Origin: Lonicera japonica
Lineage: Eukaryota; Streptophyta; Magnoliopsida; Dipsacales; Caprifoliaceae
NCBI GenBank assembly: GCA_021464415.1
Contig: CM038466.1
Span: 31,650,833 to 31,714,832 of the forward strand
Length of the DNA stretch: 64,000 nucleotides
Direction of reading: 5' to 3'
The translations under genes were made by a program, and so were the position numbers. Shown here one piece after another: positions 1-9,287 of the stretch; the stretch's first letter is position 1; each line of letters begins with the position of its first letter. The notes beneath the pieces were generated by a model. The model ran no database searches, had not been told where the DNA came from, and worked only from the letters and a program-made list of their open reading frames with translations.

Positions 1-377
1 TAAATTTTTGTATATTGTATATATGTGATTTTGTGATATAGATGTGTAGAATGTATGTATTTGTGTTCATGTATTTATATTTGTTTTTTAAGAAATTATC
101 TTATTATTTTTAAGAATGTGTTTCTTATCACATATTGTAGTGCTTTATAATTAAATTTTTTTGTAGGGCCTGATAATTAATTTTGTTTATTAAAAAATGA
201 TTTAACTATTTTGAAAGAATGTGTGTACACATTTGTTTTTTATGAGAAAAGTATGTTATTTTAAAGAATGTCTTTATTATAATTAAATTATATTTTTGAA
301 AAATTAGTTTACTATTTTAAAGAAATGATTTATTATCAGTTGGTGATAAGTTTAATTAATTGTATTGAAGGTGAATA
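1..377 (+). other. 5' flank of MULE transposase, copy A
   Basis: AT-rich noncoding sequence upstream of the transposase ATG at 378. It is nearly identical to 32862-33238. It contains repeated stretches of the type TTTTAAAGAATGT and a possible 3' splice site (TTGTATTGAAG) just before the ATG. I see no gene in it. Confidence 0.6.
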
Positions 378-1185
378 ATGGCAAGCAGACAAGTGTTTAT
401 GCTTCTATATTGGCGCGATAATATTATTAACGGAGAGCATGGACGGGGTTATGATATACAACATAAAAGATGTATTGTTTTAAATGAATATAGTACTTAC
501 TTGAAATTAGTAGAAAATATATATTCTGCAATATATGTTGATCGATCGCCGTCTACCTTAAAAATTTTATGTAGATATCCAATGTTTGTGACCCCAAATA
601 CTTACAATTACTTCCTTCATGAAATTGACGATGACAGGAGCTTACAGTTTATAATGGCTACCATTTTCAATGCTCTATTTATCAATGTAATTGATTTTTA
701 TGTAGAGAAAGTTGACCTGAATTATGACGTGCTCCCAATTGGAAAAAATATTCCATTGTTTGGGTTGTATAGCTCACTATCATCGATGCAATGCACTAAT
801 ATTTCTAATTTGCCTTCCAGTTTTAGGAGTAACAGGAAGATTTGCAATTCATCTCAACCCATACCCGAACCTATACATGAGTGCGGAGATGTTATAGAGA
901 ATGATGATGCCACTGGTGAGGACACGGACTGTTACTCAGAATCTAACAATCTTACATAAATCAACGACACTAAAAGCGATGAATGGGAAGAATCGAACCA
1001 AATTGAATAGGTTGTGAAAAATATACTGTCGTTGTACGCACATTTTAATGTTATGTATGCGGATCAGAAGGTGATGATGAATGAGTATTTGGTAGATGAG
1101 AATGAATTGCGAAAGTGGCTCACTTACGAGACTAAAGATAAGTTAAAAAATAGTTTACAATTAAGAATTCAAATAAATTTATTAT
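378..1185 (+). pseudogene. MULE (MuDR-type) transposase, N-terminal part, copy A, split by LTR element
   Basis: The first 193 codons are open (378-959). They resemble the N-terminal region of plant MULE transposases, which often starts with a phrase like 'LLYWRDNIINGEHG'. After the stop at 957-959 the protein continues as broken frames (LYAHFNVMYADQKVMM, YLVDENELRKW). At 1185 the gene is cut by the LTR retrotransposon at 1186-10867 and resumes at 10868. The copy B counterpart (33239-35764) lacks that insertion and shows the joined order. Family assignment rests mainly on the downstream part, with catalytic-domain and SWIM-like motifs. The gene is non-functional: nonsense codons, frameshifts and a 9.7-kb insertion. 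The last five bases (ATTAT, 1181-1185) are the left target-site duplication of the inserted element. Confidence 0.75.
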
Positions 1186-2765
1186 TGTGAGAATCCGCAA
1201 ATGCGACCCCCCGGGTCTCGTCCCCGTTTCGGTTTGGGTGTCTGAAACGTCGGAACGGATCCCGTCGTTCCATTTGCAAGGAGTGTTTTCTCTCTTGAAT
1301 CGTATCAAGTGTCCCTATGTTCTATTTCTAGATGCAAAGGGATTTGTTCAGAGTCGCCAGCACGTTTTACGAGAAAACGGACAAAAATAGTTGCGTAAAA
1401 GGAAAGGTTACAGATAAGCCTTTCTTTACACGTTTGTCTACGAAACCAGGATTCTATAGGGTTCGGAAACTATATTACGGTTTGGGAAGGTGTTAAGCAC
1501 CCATTCCGCCCTTTCGGTCTCTAGTGGTCTTATACGTTTATTCTATGTTGAAAAACTTGGATGCTTTTACTGATAGCCTACTACTTTCTAAGTGGAAACC
1601 CTAATTCTTTGGGAAAAACGGGAAAGGGATAGAAAACTTTGTGTTCCAAGATCCGATGTTTCGTTTTGAGAAATATAATTTATAAGTGACAAAAGTGATT
1701 TTCTTTAGAAACGGAGTTTCCCGTATTATTTCTCGGATAATGACAGTTTTCTCGAGTTTTGACTATTTTTCGTAAAAATTCCGGATCTATATAATGGAAC
1801 TAATTCAATATGGAATTGGAACTCTTGAGGGGAGTTTTACCGGACGTATCGCAATCTATGAAACAGATAGGATATGTCGGGTTTTTAATTCCTAAGTAAG
1901 TTTTAACGGTCCGGGTTTGAAAACAGAGTTTTATCCGGATGGTAATGTACTTACTCTTCTGGTTTTACAAATGATTTTATCAGGGTCTTTTGTTTTGAAA
2001 ACGACAGGCTATTTGTAACTTGACAATAAGTTTATTCAAATAAAACAAGGACAAAACAACAGAAATAAAACAAGTATACAAATATTTAATGTTAAATACT
2101 AGGAGAGACTTTCTTTACCTTCCCGACGAGAAAAATAATAAGAAAGAAAATATAATCCGGCGGAGAGATTTCCGGTGATAATAATCTTTTCCTTCTTCAG
2201 ATATTTTCGAGAATTCGGTTCCAGAGACGGGACACGTCGAGTGTCGAGAATAGATCCGATAATTCTTCAGAGATAAGACGATAATATAGAATGCTTGGTA
2301 AAATCAGACTTAAGTTCTAGAATTCCCAGATTCCAAAAAATGCTCCTCTTCTTAAACCCTTGGGGGGGCTGGTCTATTTATACTGCTCGGAGGGGATTGT
2401 CGCGCGACATTCCCCAACGAAATGCAAGTGTCGCGCGACATATCTGATTGTCGCGCGACATTCTCGTATGTCGCGCGACAAGCGGCTGAAGTGATGGGTA
2501 CTGACACTGTGATGTGTCAGAAAGTTGTTGATCGCGTGCAGAGAGGGATTGTCGCGCGATATAGTGGGATTGTCGCGCGACATATCAGGGATTGTCGCGC
2601 GACAATGTGATATGTCGTGCGACAATCCTACAAAAAGATAGGTTTGTCGCGCAACAAAACCTCCTCATGGTAGTTTCGGATGCTCGGGGGGGCCCGGACT
2701 CCAAAAACAGTAGTTCTCGTAGGTCGTTAGGGTTCTTGCGGGGGTCACGGATCGGGGTGTCTACA
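1186..2765 (-). repeat. 3' LTR of the element (minus orientation)
   Basis: 1580 bp, identical in length to 9288-10867. On the plus strand it runs from TGTGAGAATCC to GGGGTGTCTACA, so it has TG...CA ends. In element orientation it starts TGTAGACACC. It contains a palindrome array (2398-2656) and a TATA box (2374-2382, read on minus). In element sense it is preceded by the purine-rich stretch GAGTCGAGAGGGTC (2779-2766), a weak polypurine-tract candidate. Confidence 0.93.
2374..2656 (-). promoter_or_regulatory. LTR promoter: TATA box plus palindrome array
   Basis: On the minus strand TATAAATAG lies at 2382-2374. Just upstream in that orientation (2398-2656) are nine copies of the 12-bp palindrome TGTCGCGCGACA: six exact and three with one changed base. 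They are mostly flanked as ATTGTCGCGCGACAAT. This layout suggests tandem binding sites for a regulator of the LTR promoter; the function is inferred. In the 3' LTR the promoter would fire outward into the host MULE sequence. Confidence 0.7.
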
Positions 2766-4069
2766 GACCCTCTCGACTCAAGCTCCTTGCTTGCAAGGAA
2801 TTGAGGCGACTGGAAGAGACCATGATTCATGGCTCCCGCATGAACTCTAAAGAAGTGTGTGTATACAGGAAGTATTCGTGACTGCCTCTGGAGAGGGCTC
2901 GTGTTTGGTTTTGCCTCCGGAGAGGGCTTTTGTTACCTCATTGCCTCTTTCGAGGGCTTTGATTTGAGGACTACCATTGCGCCTCAGGTGGGAGGACTAC
3001 CGTTGTGCCTCTCTGGGAGGGCTTCACCTCAGGTGGAAGAACTACCGTTGTGCCTCTCTGGGAGGGCTTCGCCTCAGGTGGGAGGACTACCGTTGTGCCT
3101 CTTTGGGAGGGCTTCTAGATCTGTAAGAATAAGGAAAATTGCCTCTGGGAGGACTTTCATGAGTAACTTTTGCCTCTGAAGAGGGCTTGTGTTGTGGTTT
3201 GCCTCCGAAGAGGGCTTGTGTTGTGGTTCTCGTGAAATTTAATTTTTTGTCTCCCTTAGACTGCTAGAGTGAGAGAGAGAAGCTTTTGTGAGGGTGAAAA
3301 GAGTTTCCTCGAGGTCTAATCTTATCCGAATGTCTGTTTTCCTGTACCTTTCTTGAATTTTGCTCTCATGTTTTCCTTGAGTGAGGATACTTCTCTCAGA
3401 AGGCAGTCTTTTTTTATTTTCTTTGCTTTCCGCAGCGGGATGATTCGAGGATTTTCCAAACCATATCTTCTGTATCGTGCTGAAAAGAAAATTTGTTTGA
3501 AAGTTCAATCTCTGATCTCTGTTTTCTTCTCAGTTTTCTCTTTTTGGTGGGCCCATATCGTTTTATGTTTTTCGATGCCCTTATTTCTCCCTCTTTTGGG
3601 AAAGACTCTTCCTGGCCTTCTCTGTTTTTGACCAGGAGTCTTTTTATCCCTTTGCCGTGATCAGGAGCCTTACTCACCCAAAACGAAGCCCCGAGCCGAT
3701 TTGGCCTAGCTGTCACTTTTGGCGTGGCTCTCCTTGTCACTCTACATTTCTGTTTCTCTCACTCGCTTTGGGCGCTCATACGGGTTACTTCTCTTTTCTA
3801 CTCTTTCAATTTTTTTTCTATTCCCGTCTCAGGTATTTTTTTGCTTCTTTTATATCGTTGGTCTTGGGCTCTCTGTGAGATCAGAGATTACTTTTAATCG
3901 TGGCATTCTGTTCTCGCATTTTTTCGGAGAGACGATTTGGAAGTTTTTCCTCGTGTTCTCATCCTGGGTGTGCGGTTTTAGCAATTTTCTTGAAAACTGC
4001 TTCTCGGAAGTCCTCCTGCAGGAAATAAAAATGAGAAAAAAGGTCAAAAAATCAGGGGAGAGGGTGGTT
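2766..4069. other. Noncoding 3' region of the LTR element
   Basis: This lies between the 3' LTR and the promoter of the antisense gene. It contains short blocks of the type GCCTC..GAGGGCTT and the 45-bp tandem repeat at 2983-3117. The rest is T/C-rich with only short, unconvincing reading frames. Tat/Ogre elements are known for variable, tandem-repeat-rich 3' untranslated regions, and this fits. I found no pol sequence here. Confidence 0.55.
2983..3117 (+). repeat. 45-bp tandem repeat (3 units)
   Basis: Three 45-bp units, each with CCTCAGGTGG, ACTACCGTTGTGCCTC and GGGAGGGCTTC. Further diverged half-units with GCCTC..GAGGGCTT occur at 2880-2960 and 3140-3230. Since 45 is divisible by 3, one plus frame repeats a 15-residue unit (PQVGGLPLCLSGRAS), but there is no sign this is translated. 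Confidence 0.85.
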
Positions 4070-4153
4070 TGTCACGCGACATTTCGGTGAGGAGCTCTTT
4101 GTCGCGCGACAATGTGGCCATCTGTCGCGCGACAAACTGACCCACTATATAAG
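4070..4153 (+). promoter_or_regulatory. Promoter of the antisense PMD gene
   Basis: Three copies of TGTCGCGCGACA lie at 4070-4081 (one mismatch), 4100-4111 and 4123-4134. A TATA box, TATATAAG, follows at 4146-4153. The ATG of the PMD gene is 138 bp further at 4291. The same palindrome is arrayed upstream of the oppositely directed LTR TATA box, so both transcription units of the element may answer to one factor. That link is inference; the motif copies and the TATA boxes are directly visible. Confidence 0.7.
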
Positions 4154-4290
4154 CCTCCTGCTGAGCTCATTCCACCTCATTCTCTCCCTTCTCTTTCTCT
4201 CTCTAGCTCTCATTCTCTCTTCTTTCTAGCGCGGAAGCTCTGCCGTGTTTTCGACTTTCCCGATCTTTTCCACATATTCTACCTATACCG

Positions 4291-6987
4291 ATGGACCCTG
4301 CTCATCCCGACAGACTAGAGGGTGACCAGGAGGAGGTCACCTTTACTGACGCTCAGGGCGTTCTCCGCTGCAGCCCTCATCATGACGACTGGGCGGACTT
4401 GGATTGGTATGATGAGGATGGGATAGACCGTGGTCGGGCGGTGGTTTATCGAGATGCTATCCGAGCTGCTCCGGTCCCGGATGTCCCGTGGCTCTTGATG
4501 GAGCCTATCTCTCACGAGATTCGCCGTCGATCTCTGGTATGTCTTCTCTTGTGTATTTATCTGTTCTGCTTTTTTTTGTCGTTTCCTGTATTCATTTTAA
4601 ACAATGTTAGCATGCATGTCTGTCTAGGAATAACGTCCGATTTTAGCGAACACATACTTTTACCTGTGATACCGCTTATTGTTTACATAATTTACCCCTA
4701 TAACCCTATAATTCTCATAATTACACCAAATTACCCTCAGGTTTAGGAAAATTACATAATTTACCCTTATAGCCCCATATCTCTCATAATTTCACCAAAG
4801 TACCCTCAGGTTTTGAAAAATTACATAATTTACCCCTATAACCCCATAACTCTCATAATTACACCAAAGTACCCTCAGGTTTGGAAAATTACATAATTTA
4901 CCCTTATAGCCCCATAACTCTCATAATTACACCAAAGTACCCTCAGGTTTGGAAAATTACATAATTTACCCTTATAACCCCATATCTCTCATAATTACAC
5001 CAAAGTACCCTCAGGTTTGGAAAATTACATAATTTACCCTTATAGCCCCATATCTCTCATAATTACACCAAAGTACCCTCAGGTTTGGAAAATTACATAA
5101 TTTACCCTTATAGCCCCATAACTCTCATAATTACACCAAAGTACCCTCAGGTTTGGAAAATTGCATAATTTACCCTTATAGTCCCATAACTCTCATAATT
5201 ACACCAAAGTACCCTCAGGTTTGGAAAATTACATAATTTACCCTTATAGCCCCATATCTCTCATAATTACACCAAAGTACCCTCAGGTTTGGAAAATTAC
5301 ATAATTTACCCTTATAGCCCCATATCTCTCATAATTACACCAAAGTACCCTCAGGTTTGGAAAATTACATAATTTACCCTTATAGCCCCATAACTCTCAT
5401 AATTACACCAAAGTACCCTCAGGTTTGGAAAATTACATAATTTACCCTTATAGCCCCATACTCGTTCTCTTATCTGCAGTGGGTTGGCCGGGGTTGGGGT
5501 TCCCCCAACACTATATCTTTGGAGTGGCGACGGGCACCGGCCCCTGTCCAGGAGTTGATTCTTGCGACTCCTTTTGGCTCCCTCTTCGACGCCCTCCCAG
5601 AGCGGGTTTCTAGGGCGGCAATTTTGGTGTCGGCACTGGCTTGCCATTGGTGGGATACTACTCATACCTTCCATTGGAGCTGGGGTGAGATGACGATGAC
5701 ACCCCTCGATCTTTTTGCTCTGACCAGGTTCCTTCAGGGGGGGTCCCCATTTAGATCGATGTCCCTTTGCGTCTGATGGCAGAGGGTATTGTTAGCGCAC
5801 TTGGATGGTTCCCGGAGCGACGGAGTTCCGGTGATACGATTCCTCGGGGTGTCTTGGTTACGCGGCTAGCCACAGAGAGAGCTCGGCTAGTTGCTTCAGA
5901 GGTTCCTATGACCCGTCAGAAGGCGCGCCAGTATGCCCGCGTCCTTCTTCTACTGACGCTCTATGATTTATTTGAGGCTCGTGGTGGGGACACGGCTCAT
6001 CTTTGGTGGTTGCCCCATCTTCGGGACTTCAGCCTCATGTTTGACTATGACTGGGGAGGCTTCATTCTTGCAGTCCTATATGATGCCATGGACCAGGTCT
6101 CTCGCCATTTAGCCCTGAACCTCAAGGGCTTTTCTCTGCTGTGGGAGGTACATACTTTAGTCCTTTTGTCTTTGCTTCAGCTCTTTACATATTACCTGTT
6201 GATCATTGCTGATTTTCTTTATATTTCTTCCTCAGAGTTGGTTTGTTGCTTATACTCGCCTGGGTCGCGCCCAGGTGGATCTCCTCGTTGAGAACGAGGA
6301 CTAGTTCCCTTTTCTCCGCCGATTCATTGCGGGGAACTACAGGGCTCCCTATGTATACCGGACTCGGGAGACCGGAGCTGCTGCCGTCCACGATCTGCGG
6401 GAGGAGCAGGTAAAATTTTTTAGTTTTCTTGCTCTTCAATAGTCAGATAGAATATATATATATATATATAAATTACTGAAAATAAAATCTTGTCATCTTT
6501 TCAGATTGAGTGGGCCCCTTGGGGTGATCTGGGTCTCCATTTTGGGTATGGCCGTGCTCTGACTGCCTCGAGGACCAGGCGGCTTATCCGGGATGAGTAC
6601 GGCCTTCTCTTTTACTTGGGCGAGAGGGTCATTCGCCAGCACACGCCGTCCCAGTGGCCTCGTGTTCTATTATTCCCTCCTTTTCTGATGAGGCGGACGG
6701 GCGAGATCGATCCGGTGACGGTGCAGGCCTTGGTCGACGGACTCGGCTTTCAGACGTTCGTCGAGGAGGGAGACTACGCTGTTTTTGCTGCCCGTTACCT
6801 GATGAGGGAGCCGAAGGGGACTCGGGGACGGGTCTTCTATGAGAGGTATCGGGCATTGGGAGGTGATCCCCATTACATACGGGGACAGACCCATTTAGCT
6901 AGGGCGATTTCGGGTCACTTGCCACATGTCCCCGATCAGAGGGACAACATTCCAGATTCTGAGGACGAGGACCCCGATTGTTGGTAA
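4291..6987 (+). pseudogene. Plant mobile domain (PMD, aminotransferase-like) gene, antisense within the LTR element
   Basis: Four exons with GT/AG borders join in phase 0: 4291-4536, 5480-6147, 6236-6409 and 6505-6987. Exon 1 begins MDPAHPDRLEGDQ. Exon 2 holds the most typical PMD stretch: LVSALACHWWDTTHTFHWSW, then MTPLDLFALTRFL, LRLMAEGIVSALGW and WLPHLRDFSLMFDYDWGG. Exon 3 gives SWFVAYTRLGRAQVDLL. Exon 4 starts IEWAPWGDLGLHFGYG and ends in an acidic tail (PDSEDEDPDCW). PMD proteins include Arabidopsis MAIN and MAIL1, linked to silencing and genome stability, and many transposon-borne relatives. Damage: a frameshift in exon 2 near a seven-G run (5737-5743), where the frame changes before 5767, and an in-frame TAG in exon 3 (6302-6304). 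The gene has its own TATA box. Its last codons overlap the end of gag on the other strand (6899-6987). It appears inactive in this copy. Confidence 0.8.
4683..5460 (+). repeat. 68-bp minisatellite inside PMD intron 1
   Basis: About 11.4 tandem units of 68 bp, e.g. with CACCAAAGTACCCTCAGG, AAAATTACATAATTTACC and TAGCCCCATAACTCTCA. Units differ by a few bases, and the first ones are the most diverged (CCTATAACCCTATAATTC). The array fills most of the 943-bp intron 4537-5479, stopping 19 bp before the acceptor. Confidence 0.95.
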
Positions 6988-8596
6988 CATTGGGCCCGCC
7001 GGGTGCGGGGATGGTTCCGGCTTCAATGAGGTCTTGAATACGATGGCGAAGGGCCAAACAACGCTCCGTGTCATGCCCTGCAGCTTGATGATACGCACAA
7101 TTCTCATTCATTCTCCAGGTGTTGGGAATAGGGTTTGGTGGGGGGCGCGGGTTGAGTGGAGTGATTAGTCCGGCCTTTCGGAGCAGCTCCATACTTTTTA
7201 CCAGGGTAGTGGGGAAGGTGCAGAAGTTTCTCCTTTTCTTGTCCTCGGTGTTCGAAGGGCCTCCTTGTGCGGGCCAACTCATCGGAGGTGGTTGTTGTGG
7301 TTGTTGAAAGGGGTTCTGTTGATAGGGGTATGAGCTTATTTGATTCACGGCTGTAGTGGTTGTCTTTCTCCCGGTGTATGCGGCTTTCTTGGTATCGGTT
7401 TCAGCTTTCTTGGCCAATTCTTCCTCTACTTGTGACCCCATACTCAACAGGGCCCTGAAGTGTGGGAATACATGTTTTCCCATGCAACTCAGTACGGACG
7501 GAGTGAAGTTCTTCTGAATGATTTCCAACTGTTCTTCTTCATCGGGTCATTTGGACATTTGGGAGGCCATCTCCCTCCAGCGGGTGACAAAGTCGCTGAA
7601 GCTTTCTTTCTCGCCCTGTTTGGCCATTTCCAGGTGTTTACGGGTAATTTCCAAATCCTCGTTGGACCCGTATTTGGTCATAAATTCCTTGACGATATCT
7701 TCCCAAGTCTGCGTGTGATGCCTTTTCAGACCAAAAAACCATCTCAGGGCGGCCCCCGTGAGAGTCAAGTGAAAGGCCTGTGCTAATTTCGGCTCTCCAC
7801 AACCGGACACTTGCATGGATCTGATGTAGGATTGTAGATGGGTTTTAGGGGGCGTGGTTCCCGTGAACTTGGTGATGGAAGGGAGTTTGAATCCCTGGGG
7901 TAATCTTGCTTCTGGGTAGAGGGAGAAGGCATTCATATCTGTGATCTCATCTGCTCCTTTTATTAGGGACACCCCCTTCTGCAGGACCCTCATCTGCTCT
8001 TTCAGCTTCTTCATTTCCTCACTCTCTCTTGACACCTCGTCGGGCTGTTCCCGTGCTATTACCGATTCTGCGTATACTGCCCGAAGTCGGTTGATGTCTG
8101 GGTACTCATTAGGGAGGGCTACTGGGGCCGGTGGTGGAATAGGTCTTGCGGGAACTTGTGGCCATGGTTGGTATTAGGGGTCAAAGCCGGGTTGTACTTG
8201 GGGTTGCGGCCAAACTATGGGTGGCTCTTGCTGTTGGTAAGTGGGGCCTGAATTCGGGTCCTATTGGTTCTGATTGTTGGGGTCGGTTTGAACTGGACCA
8301 GCTACGATAGGGCCCGTTTGGGGTGGATTGGTTCCTTGAACTAGGGGGAGTACTTGTGAAGACTGTCCTTGGTTCGGATCTCGATTCGGTGGTAGTCGAT
8401 CAAACCCCGGTGGTGCAGTTCGTTCGGCTGATAATTCTTCTATTCGGATCCGGGTACCCTGTTGCTCGTTCGTGAGGTTTGCCAGATCCCTGCTGACGGT
8501 CATGAGTAAACGGTGCATTTCGGCTAGGGTTGGCTGAGCTGATGATGCCTCGGCTAGGTTCTGATCTGTCTCTCAATTCTCGCGTTCATCGGCCAT
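6899..8596 (-). pseudogene. gag of Tat/Ogre-like Ty3/gypsy element
   Basis: One frame of about 565 codons, from ATG 8596-8594 (MADEREN) to TAG 6901-6899, is interrupted by four nonsense codons: TGA 8575-8573, TAG 8263-8261, TAA 8176-8174 and TGA 7549-7547. Order: a Pro/Gln-rich N-terminal region; a short coiled segment (EEMKKLKEQMRVLQKG); a retrotransposon-gag capsid domain (LPSITKFTGTTPPKTHLQSY, LTLTGAALRWFFGL, FMTKYGSNEDLEITRKHLEM, ESFSDFVTRWREMASQMS); a Pro/Gln linker; and a zinc knuckle CAYHQAAGHDTERC (CX2HX4HX4C). The protein would form the capsid-like particle and bind element RNA. After the knuckle, the family-typical PNVT.N phrase is reached and similarity then stops, about where the antisense PMD gene ends. 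All stops are one C-to-T change from CGA, CAG or CAA. Confidence 0.85.
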
Positions 8597-9268
8597 TTCA
8601 GGTGTGCTTGGTCTTACTAGTCTTCTGGTGTGATCACGGCCGGCCCAACCTTCCAGTCTGTTGTTGCTTCACGACTGTAGACGAAACCACGTGGCGAAGA
8701 TGAAGGAAGACTGTGATGCGACTCGATTTTTGCCAAAAGAACCACTAAAAATTGCCGAGAAAGGGTGTCCAAAAGTAAGCCGTAAGGTGGTACATCCCCT
8801 ACGGCTGTTTGACAAGTGTTTTAACTTGACTCGATCTTATATGTAGCGCAGGTGTATGAACGGTTAAGGCTTCAGGCTCCCTCCTATTTGGCAAGACCTT
8901 GCGATATACCCCAGGGGCGGGTACGTGCAAGAGCCTTTTGATATACTTCCTGGGTACGTGAGTGTTCTCGTCACTCGATATACCTCGGGGGCGTACTTGG
9001 CCAAGGAGAGTGGAAGTAAATGCTTTCGGTTTATGTTGGCCCAAGTAAGCCAACTCCCTACTCACTTATAATACTTCCGAGGGTTTGGGGTAAATTCACA
9101 CTCGTAGAACCAATGCATGATTTGTGACAGTGCATGCGAAAAAGGTTGGGTTTACAAATATCATTATCTTGGTTACGTATTTTTTTTATAAGTAGGGAAA
9201 GCAGAAAAAAGCAAGTATTCAACAGATAAACAAAACTCCACATATAAGAGTCTAGTTTTCTAAGGCTG
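8597..9268 (-). other. Leader between primer binding site and gag
   Basis: About 670 bp of untranslated leader in element sense, with no convincing reading frame. It contains short repeated phrases around GATATAC with nearby GGGTACGTG or GGGGCGTAC (8896-9000). A packaging or dimerisation role is possible but not demonstrated by sequence. Confidence 0.55.
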
Positions 9269-9286
9269 TCCCCAGCAGAGTCGCCA
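9269..9286 (-). other. Primer binding site, tRNA-Arg type
   Basis: On the minus strand, one base after the 5' LTR, the sequence is TGGCGACTCTGCTGGGGA. From memory this complements the 3' end of a plant tRNA-Arg (ending ..CCCCAGCGGAGTCGCCA) with one mismatch. Tat/Ogre elements characteristically use tRNA-Arg, which supports both the element's orientation and its lineage. Confidence 0.8.
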
Positions 9287-9287
9287 C

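Noticed and set aside
2859..3179. 106-codon open frame with 15-residue repeats
   Set aside because: It follows directly from the 45-bp tandem repeat. It has no promoter, family match or conserved context.
4683..5460. CRISPR-like array of regular repeats
   Set aside because: Units are contiguous 68-bp tandem copies without unique spacers, in an intron of a plant transposon. It is a minisatellite.
6629..6894. Minus-strand open frames within PMD exon 4
   Set aside because: Shadows of the PMD exon caused by its higher GC content. gag on minus ends at 6899.
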